A DNA stretch of 64,000 nt from Devosia submarina (GTDB taxonomy: Bacteria; Pseudomonadota; Alphaproteobacteria; Rhizobiales; Devosiaceae): positions 222,067 to 286,066 of the forward strand of contig NZ_PYWB01000008.1 of assembly GCF_003056345.1 (NCBI RefSeq), written 5' to 3'. The position numbers were made by a program, and so were the translations under genes. The notes under the pieces are model-generated. The model did no database searches. It was not told where the DNA came from and worked only from the letters and a program-made list of their open reading frames with translations. Shown here one piece after another: positions 45,915 to 55,565 of the stretch. Every line of letters starts with the position of its first letter. The stretch's first letter is position 1.

Positions 45915-46123
45915 GTTTTGGCAGCATGAACAAGGGAATATCATGGCCTACCGGTACCGCGATTCAAGCGAAAACGCAGCGCTCACCTAGACGTTTAACT
46001 GGCGCACAGTGAGGCATCGTCCTTTCCACCACTGCATCGAGCATGACATCATATTGTTGTTGCCTCCACCAGAGCCCTGCCGACGCTTACCCGGGGACGT
46101 GATCGATTTTGGGGCTCAACTGC

Positions 46124-46903
46124 TCATGCTCCATGTGCTTTCCGGACGGAACGCACAGTCTGGCCTGCAGCTTCCGCCAGCAGCCGCACATCGGTGCCCG
46201 CAGTAACGAAGTCAAAGCCCCAACCGACAGCCCGGCAGGCATAGTGGGCGCTACCCGTATGCAAGCCCGCCTTGATGCCGTGCCGATGCGCAGCAGTCAG
46301 GATCGTTTGGATCGCCTCGATCATCTCGGGTTCTTCGCGGTCAAAGCCGACACGATAGCGGCGGCCCGTCAACGCAAGCGTAAGGTCGGAGGGGCCGACA
46401 TAGATCCCGTCCAGCCCCGGCGTCGCGCAGATGGCATCGAGGTTGTCCATCGCCTCGGCAGTCTCGATCATGGCCATACAGATCAGTTCGTCCTCCGCAT
46501 TGCCGCAATAGCCCGGCCCGGCCGAAAACATCGCCCGCGTCGGCCCGAAGCTGCGGATCCCATTAGGGGCGTATCGCGAATAAGAAACCAGTGCCTCGGC
46601 GTCTGCCCGAGAATTGATCATCGGGCAGATCACGCCCATTGCGCCGGCATCGAGCGCGCGGGTCACATTGGATGGCGAGAGTTGCTCAATGCGGGCCATG
46701 GGCATGACGCCGCTTGCCCCCATCGCCTGGAACATCTGCACGGCGCTGCCATAGTCCACCACGCCGTGCTGCAAGTCCACCGTCAGGCTGTCATAGCCCT
46801 GTGCAGCCATAATCTCGGCCGCGAAGCCGTTGCCGATGGAGAGCCAGCCATTGATGGCCGGCTTTCCCTGTGCCCAGTGTGCTTTGACTGCGTTGGTCCT
46901 CAT
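46124..46903 (-). CDS. HpcH/HpaI-family class II aldolase
   Basis: A 259-residue aldolase. The family histidine is in LTVDLQHGVVDYG, the metal-binding glutamate in MIETAEAMDNLDA, and GIYVGPSDLTLAL follows. Relatives split 2-keto-3-deoxy acids to pyruvate plus an aldehyde. Its ATG overlaps the stop of the TPP enzyme (ATGA), so the two act in sequence. Confidence 0.88.
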   Translation of the reverse strand: MRTNAVKAHWAQGKPAINGWLSIGNGFAAEIMAAQGYDSLTVDLQHGVVDYGSAVQMFQAMGASGVMPMARIEQLSPSNVTRALDAGAMGVICPMINSRADAEALVSYSRYAPNGIRSFGPTRAMFSAGPGYCGNAEDELICMAMIETAEAMDNLDAICATPGLDGIYVGPSDLTLALTGRRYRVGFDREEPEMIEAIQTILTAAHRHGIKAGLHTGSAHYACRAVGWGFDFVTAGTDVRLLAEAAGQTVRSVRKAHGA

Positions 46904-48600
46904 TTCTGGCTCGCTTTCGCTTTCTCGCGCATGGCCGAAATTGTCGTGCGATGGGAAATCGCCTCCTTCTCGGTGACGACCTCGATCAGGGCGCTGCCCT
47001 TGGCAGCCAACGCCCGCTGCAACGCCGCCCCGAAATCGGCAGTATGCTCGACCCGTTCTGCAGCCAGGCCATAGGAACGGGCAAGCGCCACGAAGTCGGG
47101 GTTCACCAGATCGGTGGCGTAGACCCGCCCGGGAAATTCGCGCTCCTGGTGCATGCGGATGGTGCCCAGCATGCTGTTGTTCACCACAACGAACAGAACC
47201 CTGGCGCCAAACTGGGCCGCCGTCGCCAGTTCCTGACTGCTCATCTGGAAGCATCCGTCACCAGCAAAGCACACGACTGTGCGGTCGCGATATATGAGGC
47301 TTGCCGCAATCGCTGCCGGCACACCATACCCCATGGCACCAGATGTGGGCGCAAGCTGGGTGCGGAAGCTGGAGAATTGCCAGAAGCGATGGGCCCATGC
47401 CGTGTAGTTGCCGGCACCCGAGCAGACGATTGTGTCAGCCGGAACTGCCTTACGGATTTCGGTGACCACTTGCGCCAGATCCACGCTGGTCTCGCGCGGC
47501 GTAACGGCCAGCGAAGCGACGTAATCGGCGCGTGCCTCGGCCACCCAATTTCCGCGCTTCGTATTGCCTGTCTTGGGCTGCAAACGCGCAAGCCCTTCAA
47601 CCGTCGCCGGGGCGCCCGCATTGATGGCTAGATTGGCCTGGTAGACGCGGCCCAACTCCTCGGGGTCCGGATAGATGTGAACCAGCATCGCGCCACGCTT
47701 GGCCGGGTCGATGATCGTGTAGCCGGCGGTGGTCATCTCACCCAGCCGCGCCCCCATAACGATCAGGAGGTCTGCCTGGCGCACGCGCTCGACCAGCTTT
47801 GGCTCGGCGCCAATGGTCAGGTGGCCGACATAGTTGGGATGATAGTTGTTCACATAGTCCTGGCAGCGCAGCGACGCCGCTATCGGCACGCCGAAGCGCT
47901 CGGCGAAGCCCGCAACCTGTTCGCCCAATACGGCGGTCCAGTCTCCGCCGCCCACGATCAGCAGGGGGCGTTCGGCGGCTTCGACAAGTTCGGCAATACG
48001 CGATAACTGCCCTTCGGTCGGCGCTCCCGAGATCGGGGCGGCGAGCAGGCCGGGGTCAATTTCGGACGAAACCAGGTCGCTGAGTATGTCTTCGGGCAGG
48101 GACAGTACAACGGGACCGGGCCGACCTGCCATGGCCGTCTGGAATGCGCGATGCACATATTCGGGAATGCGCGCCGGATCGGTGATTTCTGCGGCCCACT
48201 TGGCCAGCGGCGTGAACATGGCCGCGAAGTCTACTTCCTGGAAGCCTTCGCGGTGCTTCATGCTGCTGTTGACTTGGCCGACAAACAGCACGAGCGGCGT
48301 GGAATCCTGGAAGGCGGTATGAATGCCGGTCGAGGCATTGGTGGCGCCTGGACCGCGGGTCACGAAGCACACGCCGGGCCGCCCGGTGAGCTTGCCATAG
48401 GCTTCAGCCATGTTGGCGGCGCCGCTCTCGTGGCGGCATACCACCAGATCGATCTGGTCGCTAACGTCATGGAGTGCATCGAGCACGGGCAGATAGCTTT
48501 CCCCGGGCACGCAGAAGGCACGGTCCACCTTTTGGGCCAGCAGGCTGGCGACCAGCAAATCTCCACCCCGGCGGGTCGTCTTGGTGTTGTCCACCGTCAT
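46900..48600 (-). CDS. Thiamine-diphosphate-dependent enzyme, acetolactate synthase-like
   Basis: A 566-residue three-domain TPP enzyme. The catalytic glutamate is in CRHESGAANMAEAYGK and the TPP/Mg site is GDGCFQMSSQELATAAQFGA to VNNSMLG. AAGGAGAATAAG precedes ATG 48600. No regulatory subunit gene follows and the partner is an aldolase, so it is more likely a catabolic lyase or carboligase than the biosynthetic synthase. Divergent from the GntR gene. Confidence 0.88.
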   Translation of the reverse strand: MTVDNTKTTRRGGDLLVASLLAQKVDRAFCVPGESYLPVLDALHDVSDQIDLVVCRHESGAANMAEAYGKLTGRPGVCFVTRGPGATNASTGIHTAFQDSTPLVLFVGQVNSSMKHREGFQEVDFAAMFTPLAKWAAEITDPARIPEYVHRAFQTAMAGRPGPVVLSLPEDILSDLVSSEIDPGLLAAPISGAPTEGQLSRIAELVEAAERPLLIVGGGDWTAVLGEQVAGFAERFGVPIAASLRCQDYVNNYHPNYVGHLTIGAEPKLVERVRQADLLIVMGARLGEMTTAGYTIIDPAKRGAMLVHIYPDPEELGRVYQANLAINAGAPATVEGLARLQPKTGNTKRGNWVAEARADYVASLAVTPRETSVDLAQVVTEIRKAVPADTIVCSGAGNYTAWAHRFWQFSSFRTQLAPTSGAMGYGVPAAIAASLIYRDRTVVCFAGDGCFQMSSQELATAAQFGARVLFVVVNNSMLGTIRMHQEREFPGRVYATDLVNPDFVALARSYGLAAERVEHTADFGAALQRALAAKGSALIEVVTEKEAISHRTTISAMREKAKASQK

Positions 48601-48756
48601 CTTATTCTCCTTCTTGCGTCCTTCGAGGCATGGCATTCGCTTAAGCTCCTGCTGCGCCAGTTCATTTTTCCGGCCTTCGCCCATTTCGAACCAATTCCAA
48701 CCTGATCGGTCCAATGAAGCAATTCGCGGCTGGACTTTGGATAGTCTCTTTAAAAA

Positions 48757-48771
48757 ATCAGCTAGTCTGAT
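48757..48771. promoter_or_regulatory. Inverted repeat in the TPP enzyme/GntR intergenic region
   Basis: ATCAG-CTAGT-CTGAT, a perfect 5-base inverted repeat between the divergent genes. It is a candidate operator for the adjacent GntR regulator. Confidence 0.5.
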
Positions 48772-48837
48772 ATAGGTTTGAGCAATTCAGCCGCTCCAAC
48801 CAAAGCGGCTATAATTGCAACCCAATGGTCGGTGAAC

Positions 48838-49536
48838 ATGAATATCGAAACCAACTCGGTAGCCGGTGTCGCGCCAAGTGCTCGCGCCAAGTCCGAACTG
48901 GATTCGCAGTCGATCTATCGCGACTTGAAGTCGGGTATCATGCAGGGGGCCTACCCTGCCGGAAGCCGCCTGCCCACCGAGCGCGCGCTTGCAGAGCATT
49001 TTGATGCCGCGCGCAACAGTGTGCGCAAGACGCTCAACCTGCTCGAAGACGAAGGTCTGATCATTCGCCATGTCGGTCGCGGTACCTTTGTGCGCACTGC
49101 GTCCGCGCAGGATGAGTTCACGCTGGCCGAGTTGCTCGAAGCACGGTTGCTGTTTGAACCCAACCTGCCCGATCTGGTCGTGGAGCGCATTACGCCCGAG
49201 TTGATCGGCGAAATGGAAATGGCGCTTGAACAGGTGCGCAATGCCGAGAGCTGGGATCAGTTCAAGGAAGCCAAGTATGCCGTGCACATGGCGATTGCCC
49301 GCGGCTCGCGTAACCGCTTCATCATTTCGATTTTCGAGCAGATCATTGCTTCCCGGCGTCGCGCCGGCTGGGGCCGTCCGGGACAGCAGCTGTCGCCCGT
49401 CCTGGTCGTGCGCGAAGCCGCATACCGGGACAATCTGGTGATCCTCGAGGCGTTGCGCTCCGGCGATGCCGACAAGGCGCGCGAAGCCATTCGCGACTAC
49501 CTGCTGCGCACCCTGTCTAACGTCAGCAGCAACTGA
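48838..49536 (+). CDS. GntR-family (FCD) regulator of module 2
   Basis: A 232-residue regulator. Winged helix: SRLPTERALAEHFDAARNSV, then LIIRHVGRGTFVR. An all-helical FCD domain follows, with histidine in YAVHMAIARGSRN. ATG 48838 is used; the frame from 48778 is open but has no start with a ribosome site. Neighbouring catabolic genes on both sides are the likely targets. Confidence 0.87.
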   Translation: MNIETNSVAGVAPSARAKSELDSQSIYRDLKSGIMQGAYPAGSRLPTERALAEHFDAARNSVRKTLNLLEDEGLIIRHVGRGTFVRTASAQDEFTLAELLEARLLFEPNLPDLVVERITPELIGEMEMALEQVRNAESWDQFKEAKYAVHMAIARGSRNRFIISIFEQIIASRRRAGWGRPGQQLSPVLVVREAAYRDNLVILEALRSGDADKAREAIRDYLLRTLSNVSSN

Positions 49537-49583
49537 CCAACGGGGGACGGCGCGAGCCGTCCCGCCAGACCTCACTTCCCGGT

Positions 49584-50459
49584 TCATCGCTGATCCATCC
49601 GCTTCTGCACGGCGCGGCCAACCAGCATCAGGGCAAGTGCTGCAATGAGAACGGCAAGCCCGGGAAACACCGAGATCCAGGGCGCGTAGAGGATGTAGTC
49701 CTTGCCCTGTTCCATGATCGCGCCCCAGTCAGGCGTTGGTGGCTGCACGCCAAGTCCAAGGAAACCGAGTGCGGCCTGGATCTGAAGGATCAGGGGAAAC
49801 AGGATCATATACTGCGTGAGGATCAGCGGCAGGACATTGCGCATGACATGGCGGCTCAACACCGTGCTGTCGCGCACCCCGATGCTGCGTGCCGCCTCGA
49901 CATAGGTCTTGCCCACTTCGCTCATCGCACCGGCACGGGCGATGCGGAAGAAGACGGGCATGTAGACGATCGAGAGGGCTACGACCAGATTGATGATGTC
50001 CGGCCCCAGCACGCCGGTGATGATGACACCCAGAATGATCGGCGGAAAGCTCAGCAGGACGTCGACCAGACGGCCGAGCACCTGATCGGTCCAGCCGCCG
50101 AAAAAGCCCGAAATGAGCCCCAGGGTGCCCCCGATCACTGCCGAGATCAGCAGGGAACCCGCACATATGGCGAGGGTAACCCGCGTGCCATAGATGACGC
50201 GCGCCATGATATCGCGACCGACATCGTCCGTGCCGAACCAGTGGTCCCGGGACGGGGGCTGCATGGCCCGGTCAATGAAAACGCCGATGGGGGATTGCGA
50301 GGTAAAGAGCGAAGGGAAAAGCGCGGCCAGCAGCAGCAGGACGAGCAGGGCAACACCGAGCACCAGGCCGGGTTCGCGACGCGCGGTCCGTATCAGCTTG
50401 CCCCAGGTGCCAAGCGGCGCCGGGACGGATGGCGTAGAGGATGAGGTAGCTTGTGCCAT
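49584..50459 (-). CDS. Dipeptide/oligopeptide-type ABC permease C
   Basis: A 291-residue DppC/OppC-like permease. It has the N-terminal helix with LALLFPSLFTSQSPIG-like loop, DHWFGTDDVGRDIMARVIYG and the EAA loop KTYVEAARSIGVRDSTVLSR. It is the last gene of the eight-gene operon 57713-49584. Confidence 0.92.
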   Translation of the reverse strand: MAQATSSSTPSVPAPLGTWGKLIRTARREPGLVLGVALLVLLLLAALFPSLFTSQSPIGVFIDRAMQPPSRDHWFGTDDVGRDIMARVIYGTRVTLAICAGSLLISAVIGGTLGLISGFFGGWTDQVLGRLVDVLLSFPPIILGVIITGVLGPDIINLVVALSIVYMPVFFRIARAGAMSEVGKTYVEAARSIGVRDSTVLSRHVMRNVLPLILTQYMILFPLILQIQAALGFLGLGVQPPTPDWGAIMEQGKDYILYAPWISVFPGLAVLIAALALMLVGRAVQKRMDQR

Positions 50460-50473
50460 GGGAAACTCCGAAG

Positions 50474-51418
50474 TCAGGCCACGCGCACGCGCGGATCGAT
50501 CAGGCGGTAGGTCAGATCGACGACAAGATTGACGACCATGGCGGAGACGACGACGATCAACAGGGCACCCTGGAGCACCGGATAGTCACGCGTCTCGATG
50601 GCGGTGAGCAGCAGACGCCCGAGGCCAGGCAAGGCAAACAGTGATTCAATGATCACGGTGCCGCCAAGTATCTGAATCAGGATCAGGCCCATGAAGGTGA
50701 TGATCGGGATCAGCACGTTGCGCAGGATGTGCTTGAAGAAGACCACCCGGATCGGCACACCCTTGGCAATGGCGGTACGCACATATTCCTGGTTGAGTGC
50801 CGACACCACATTCTGGCGCACGAACTGGCTATAGGCGGCGGCCTGCAGCAGCCCCAGGCTGGCAATCGGCAGAATGAGGATGGAGAGGTTGTCGCTCAGC
50901 GATCGGGTGATCGGCACGAAGCGCAGTGGCGGCGACCAGCCAATGACGGCGGAAACACCCACCAGCAGCATCAGACCAACCCAGAATACCGGCGCGGCAA
51001 GGCCGAGGATGTTGAAGGTCTGGATTGCCGTATCGAGCGGACGGTTTTCGTAGATGCCGGCAAGGATACCGAGCGGGACGCCAACAAGGGTGGCGACCGC
51101 AAGCGTGAGAATGGCGATTTCCAGCGTGACCAGGAAGGCGGGGCCGATCATGTCGGTCACCGGCAGGCCGCGGGTCCAGCTGTTGCCGAGATTGCCCTGC
51201 AGGACATTGGTGATCCAGGTCAGGTACTGCATGTAGATCGGCTGATCGAGACCGAAAAATTCACGCAATGCCCCGGCTGCGTTCTCGCCGCCCGCCTGGC
51301 CCATCATCTGCGCTACGACGTCGCCGGGCACCATGCGCACCAGCAAGAAAACGAGAATGGACGCCAGAACGGCCGTGAGGAGTGAGGCGAACAGCCGTTT
51401 GAGTAGGTATGAGCCCAT
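50474..51418 (-). CDS. Dipeptide/oligopeptide-type ABC permease B
   Basis: A 314-residue DppB/OppB-like permease with LLVRMVPGDVVAQMMG, ADNLSILILP-type loop and the EAA-like EYVRTAIAKGVPIRVVFFKH, then ILGGTVIIESLFALPGLGRL. It pairs with permease C, 14 bases downstream. Confidence 0.92.
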   Translation of the reverse strand: MGSYLLKRLFASLLTAVLASILVFLLVRMVPGDVVAQMMGQAGGENAAGALREFFGLDQPIYMQYLTWITNVLQGNLGNSWTRGLPVTDMIGPAFLVTLEIAILTLAVATLVGVPLGILAGIYENRPLDTAIQTFNILGLAAPVFWVGLMLLVGVSAVIGWSPPLRFVPITRSLSDNLSILILPIASLGLLQAAAYSQFVRQNVVSALNQEYVRTAIAKGVPIRVVFFKHILRNVLIPIITFMGLILIQILGGTVIIESLFALPGLGRLLLTAIETRDYPVLQGALLIVVVSAMVVNLVVDLTYRLIDPRVRVA

Positions 51419-51476
51419 GATCGATCCCGTGCGCAGCTAGGTGACGGGAGGCGCTGCAGCGCCTCCCGCCTTGACA

Positions 51477-53075
51477 TCATTCGGCGAGGAAGGTCCGCGC
51501 CAGACCGAAGTACCAACCAGTCGGATGCTGGGTGAAGTTCTGCACCTTGTCGCTGCGAACTGTCACGTGATCAGGCGAATAGAGCATGATCGTTGGAACG
51601 GTATCGGCGAGTACGGTCTGGAACCGGTTGTAGATATCGCGCCGCTTTGCAGGGTCGGCTTCAGCGCGCCCCTCGTCCAGCAGTGCGCTGGCTTCGTCAT
51701 TGTTCCAGTTACGGAAGTCGGCGCCATCGGGCTTCTTGTGGAAGTGCCGATAGAACAGCAGGTTCGGGTCAGGCTGGGCAGCCCAGTCGTTGAAGGTGAA
51801 GCCCATCTGGCTCGAGCGGAAGTTGTTCACCCACACACCCAGATCGACGCGCTGGATGTCCAGCGTGATACCGATCTGCGCCAGTTGCTCCTGAAGGGTA
51901 ACCGAAGCCGGATCCATCCAGTCGAAGCCGTTGATGGTGGTCAGGGTCATGGTGAAGCCATCGGCATAGCCGGCTTCAGCCATCAGCGCCTTGGCCTTCT
52001 CGATATCAGGACCCTGCATCGGAACCTGGTCGAGCGGTAGACCCCAGCTTTCCTGCATGCCCGAGACCATGGTGCCCAGCACGGTGCCATATTCGCCAAC
52101 GGATGCCTTGAGGATCTCGTTCTTGTCCACGGCCAGCGAGATGGCCTGGCGAACGCGGACGTCGCTGAGCTGCTCGAGCTCGGAACCCAGATCGATGGCG
52201 GTCTGTGCCAGCGATGGCCAACGCTCGATATTGAGGCCGGCAACCGAGGACACCTGCTGGACGTCCTGCGGACGGCTCAGCGGAACCAGATCGATGCGCT
52301 TGTTCTGCAGGGCAACCAGCATCGATGCGCTGTTTGGCAGGATCGAGAAGTCGATGGCGTCGAGATAGGGAACGCCGGCTTCCCAATAGTCTTCGTTGCG
52401 CTCGAGGGCGACATGCGAGTTGGGAACGAATTCGACCAGCTTGAACGGACCCGTGCCAACGCTTTCGGCGTTGATGCGGTTCTTGGCGCTCTCATCGTCG
52501 AAGTAGCCGGCAGGAACCACGGCGCCGTATTTGTTGCCAAGCGTCATGGGCAGCGAGGAGTTCTTGTTGGTCAGCGTGAAGCGAACGGTGGAATCGTCCA
52601 CCACTTCGACATTGCTCACCATCGAGAAGTCGCCGGCGCCGGGCGAACCGTTATCCGGGTTGCGGATATAGTTGTAGCTATAGGCCACGTCCGCAGCGGT
52701 CATGTCGCCGCCGGTATGGAACTTGACGCCCTGGCGCAACCTGATCGTGTAGACCAGGCCGTCCTCGGAGACCTCGAAGCCCTCGGCAAGCAGCGGAATG
52801 GCCTGGCCGTTCGCGCCCTCGTAGAACAGGCCCTGGTAGACCAGAACGCTCAGGCGGATGCGCGCATCGGCGGCCTGGTGGAACGGATCGAAGCCAGGCG
52901 GCTCGAGCAGCAGGCCCATGTTCAGGCGACCGCCGCTGACCGCGTTTTCTGCGGCCGGGCCGTAAAGGCTCATTTCGTCGGCCAGGCTGGGCGACAGCGC
53001 CAGCAGGCTGAGCATGGTGGCGCCGAGCAGTTTCTGCCCGAAGCGACGCATGCTGGATACATTCATAAACGTCAT
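51477..53075 (-). CDS. Dipeptide/oligopeptide-type ABC substrate-binding protein
   Basis: A 532-residue family-5 binding protein. The signal peptide ends near SPSLADE. Conserved segments are LLAEGFEVSEDGLVYTIRLR, GVKFHTGGDMTAADVAYSY and VGTGPFKLVEFVPNSHVALE. ATG 53075 follows AGGGGAGTATT. Such receptors bind peptides, opines or sugar-acid oligomers; the ligand is not known. Confidence 0.92.
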   Translation of the reverse strand: MTFMNVSSMRRFGQKLLGATMLSLLALSPSLADEMSLYGPAAENAVSGGRLNMGLLLEPPGFDPFHQAADARIRLSVLVYQGLFYEGANGQAIPLLAEGFEVSEDGLVYTIRLRQGVKFHTGGDMTAADVAYSYNYIRNPDNGSPGAGDFSMVSNVEVVDDSTVRFTLTNKNSSLPMTLGNKYGAVVPAGYFDDESAKNRINAESVGTGPFKLVEFVPNSHVALERNEDYWEAGVPYLDAIDFSILPNSASMLVALQNKRIDLVPLSRPQDVQQVSSVAGLNIERWPSLAQTAIDLGSELEQLSDVRVRQAISLAVDKNEILKASVGEYGTVLGTMVSGMQESWGLPLDQVPMQGPDIEKAKALMAEAGYADGFTMTLTTINGFDWMDPASVTLQEQLAQIGITLDIQRVDLGVWVNNFRSSQMGFTFNDWAAQPDPNLLFYRHFHKKPDGADFRNWNNDEASALLDEGRAEADPAKRRDIYNRFQTVLADTVPTIMLYSPDHVTVRSDKVQNFTQHPTGWYFGLARTFLAE

Positions 53076-53162
53076 AATACTCCCCTTGCGTTCTCTCGTT
53101 CTCTTGCATGCCGCGCCCCGTGGGCCGCGACTGCAGTCGTCATGCGCCATTCGGCGCCTCGT

Positions 53163-53624
53163 TCAGTCGCGATAGGCGACTGTCATCTCGATCTCGACCG
53201 CTGCATTGCGAGGCAGTTCGGCTGCGCCGATGGCTGCCCGCGCGTGCCGTCCGGCCTCGCCGAAAATTTCTGCCAGGAGATCCGAGGCTGCATCGAGCAC
53301 TTTGGGCTGGGCATTGAAGCCCGGCGCCGAGGCCACGAAGCCGTTGATCTTGAGCACCTGCTCGACCCGGTCGAGCGAACCCAGTGATTGCCGGAGGCAG
53401 GCCAGACCCTGAAGAATGCAGATGCGGGCTTCACCCTGCGCGGTGGCGAGATCGACTTCGGCCCCGACCTTTCCGAACACCCGCACTTCACCTTCAACCT
53501 TGGGCATCTGGCCGCTGACATAGGCGACGCCACGATGCAGGATCACGGGAACATAATTGAACGAGGGGGATGCCGCGTCTGGCAGTTCGATCCCGAGTTC
53601 TTTGAGGCGCGCGTCGATGCTCAT
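53163..53624 (-). CDS. RidA-family protein (YjgF/YER057c/UK114)
   Basis: A 153-residue protein close to the longer RidA-like group (LKELGIELPDAASPSFNYVP, AYVSGQMPKV, VLKINGFVASAPGF, GAAELPRNAAVEIEMTVAY). RidA proteins hydrolyse reactive enamines and imines, which hints at amine chemistry in the pathway. It overlaps the epimerase-like gene by four bases. Confidence 0.9.
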   Translation of the reverse strand: MSIDARLKELGIELPDAASPSFNYVPVILHRGVAYVSGQMPKVEGEVRVFGKVGAEVDLATAQGEARICILQGLACLRQSLGSLDRVEQVLKINGFVASAPGFNAQPKVLDAASDLLAEIFGEAGRHARAAIGAAELPRNAAVEIEMTVAYRD

Positions 53625-54580
53625 GGCAGGTCTCCGGCAATCTGGGTCTGCAGCAATCCGTTGAGGTCGTATTCGGGCATGAAGGCGAAGCGCTTGCGGA
53701 AGCGGCTGTCGTCCATCAGGGGGAAAGTATTGGCTGGGGCCACGATTTCCTGCTCAACGACATAGCCGGGAACCAAGGCCGCTGCGGCGGCGCCGATTTC
53801 GCTCAGCCGGGCGGTAAAGCCGTTGATGTGATAGATCGCCTCGAGCGGTTCTGCCGTGACCAGCGTCTCGACAATGGCGCGGGCGACATCGGAGACATGC
53901 ATCAGGTCGATCGGCAGATCGTGGAAACGGACCTGATGGCGGGCGCCCGGCGCAGCGTTGGCGATGACGCCGGCAATGGCGCTGGCCGCCCCTTGGTACC
54001 AGAGTCCCGGCCCGAGCACGATGGGCAGGCGAATGGAGCTGGCATCCAGCCCATGCCGGTCTCGATAATACTGCACCAGGTCTTCGGAGAGAACCTTCGT
54101 CAATCCATACATGGTGCGCGGCCGTTTTACGCCGGTCTCATCGACTCGCTCGCTGTCATAGCTGTCAGCGGGGCCGAACACGACGCTCGAGCCGGTGGTG
54201 ACGACGCGGCTGACACCGGCGGTCTGGGCAGCTTCGAGCACATGGCGCAGGCCGTTGACATTGATCGCCATGGCGCGGTCGGCATCGGCCTCGCCGCCCT
54301 GCATCAGTCCCTTGGCGCCCTCGCCAAAGGCAGCGGTGGTAACGATCGCGGTTGCACCGCTCGTTTCGATGGCCGCCAGGATTGCCGCGCGGTCTTCAAC
54401 CGAGCCGACGGTCTCGCCGAAGCGCCCGTCAAGATCGGCCAGCAGGTCGGTGGCCATGGTGAGGCCGAAAACGTGCACGGGGATGTCGCGCGCGACCAGG
54501 GCCCGCACAATGTGGGAACCCACGAAGCCGCGCCCACCGATAACCAGTACGCGCAGGGTTTCAGAGTGCAATGTCGTCAC
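53621..54580 (-). CDS. NAD(P)-dependent epimerase/dehydratase-like extended SDR
   Basis: About 319 residues. NAD binding VLVIGGRGFVGSHIVRALV, catalytic TTGSSVVFG and YGLTKVLSED (YxxxK), and RLPIVLGPG follow the extended SDR order. GTG 54580 overlaps the ATPase stop by 20 bases; a TTG six bases later is an alternative. Substrate unknown. Confidence 0.85.
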   Translation of the reverse strand: MTTLHSETLRVLVIGGRGFVGSHIVRALVARDIPVHVFGLTMATDLLADLDGRFGETVGSVEDRAAILAAIETSGATAIVTTAAFGEGAKGLMQGGEADADRAMAINVNGLRHVLEAAQTAGVSRVVTTGSSVVFGPADSYDSERVDETGVKRPRTMYGLTKVLSEDLVQYYRDRHGLDASSIRLPIVLGPGLWYQGAASAIAGVIANAAPGARHQVRFHDLPIDLMHVSDVARAIVETLVTAEPLEAIYHINGFTARLSEIGAAAAALVPGYVVEQEIVAPANTFPLMDDSRFRKRFAFMPEYDLNGLLQTQIAGDLP

Positions 54581-55565
54581 GGATACAAGCCTTGTAGTGA
54601 CCCGGGCGAACTTCGCGCAGGGCCGGAACGGTTTGGGCGCATTCCGCCAGGGCGAATGGGCAGCGGGTACGGAAAACACAGCCGGATGGCGGCGCGATCG
54701 GGCTCGGGATTTCACCGCCCAGGATCTGCCGGCTTTCACCGGCGTAGCCCGGAGCTGCCTGCAGCAACGCTGCCGTATAGGGATGGGCGGGATTGTCGTA
54801 GAGCTCTTCAGTGCGCGCGACTTCCATCACGCGGCCGAGATAGAGCACCATCACCCTGTCGGTAATGACCTCGACGACCGACAGGTCATGGCTGATGAAC
54901 AGCAGGGCCAGCCCAAGTTCCTGCTGCAGGTTCTGCATCAGGTTAAGCACTTCGGCCTGCACCGAAACATCGAGCGCCGAAACCGGCTCATCGGCCACGA
55001 TGAAGCGCGGCGACGAAGCCAAGGCGCGCGCGATGGCGATACGCTGACGCTGGCCGCCGGAAAAGGCGCGAGGATAGCGCTTGAAATGGTCAGCCGAAAG
55101 GCCAACCTTTTCGAGCAGTGCCACGGCTTCGTCCTCGGCCGCCCGGCCCCGCTGCTGCCGATGCAGCTTGAGCGGCTCCATCAGCGCATCGCCCACCGTC
55201 ATGCGGGCATTGAGGCTGGCGAACGGATCCTGGAAGATCATCTGCATATGGCGTCGGAACTTGCGCAGCTCGTCCGGCCCAAGGTCGCCCAGGTCCTGGC
55301 CATCAAAGATCACCTTGCCCGCACTGGGTTCAACCAGGCGCAGCAACAGGCGGCCGACGGTGGACTTGCCGGACCCCGATTCACCCACGACACCAAGCAC
55401 TTCGCCCGGCGCAACGGTCAGATCGACGTCTTCGACGGCGCGCACGGCCTGCGCCGGGGCGCCCCAGCTGTTGCCGCGCACCGGAAACTGCTTGCTGAGC
55501 CCGGTGACGGAAACCAGCGGGCGCTGGTCAACGGGCTGTACCTCTGAATTTTCAGCTAGCATCAC
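54561..55565 (-). CDS. Dipeptide/oligopeptide-type ABC ATPase F
   Basis: A 334-residue DppF/OppF-like ATPase: [54 protein letters not shown] and the C-terminal cysteine-rich PSPIAPPSGCVFRTRCPFA extension typical of these transporters. It overlaps ATPase D by four bases. Confidence 0.93.
   Translation of the reverse strand: MMLAENSEVQPVDQRPLVSVTGLSKQFPVRGNSWGAPAQAVRAVEDVDLTVAPGEVLGVVGESGSGKSTVGRLLLRLVEPSAGKVIFDGQDLGDLGPDELRKFRRHMQMIFQDPFASLNARMTVGDALMEPLKLHRQQRGRAAEDEAVALLEKVGLSADHFKRYPRAFSGGQRQRIAIARALASSPRFIVADEPVSALDVSVQAEVLNLMQNLQQELGLALLFISHDLSVVEVITDRVMVLYLGRVMEVARTEELYDNPAHPYTAALLQAAPGYAGESRQILGGEIPSPIAPPSGCVFRTRCPFALAECAQTVPALREVRPGHYKACIRDDIAL

Noticed and set aside
52413..53387. 324-residue + strand frame
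   Set aside because: Antisense to the Dpp-type binding-protein gene and RidA; no recognisable motif.
54195..55547. 450-residue + strand frame
   Set aside because: Antisense to ATPase F and the epimerase-like gene; composition is that of a shadow frame.
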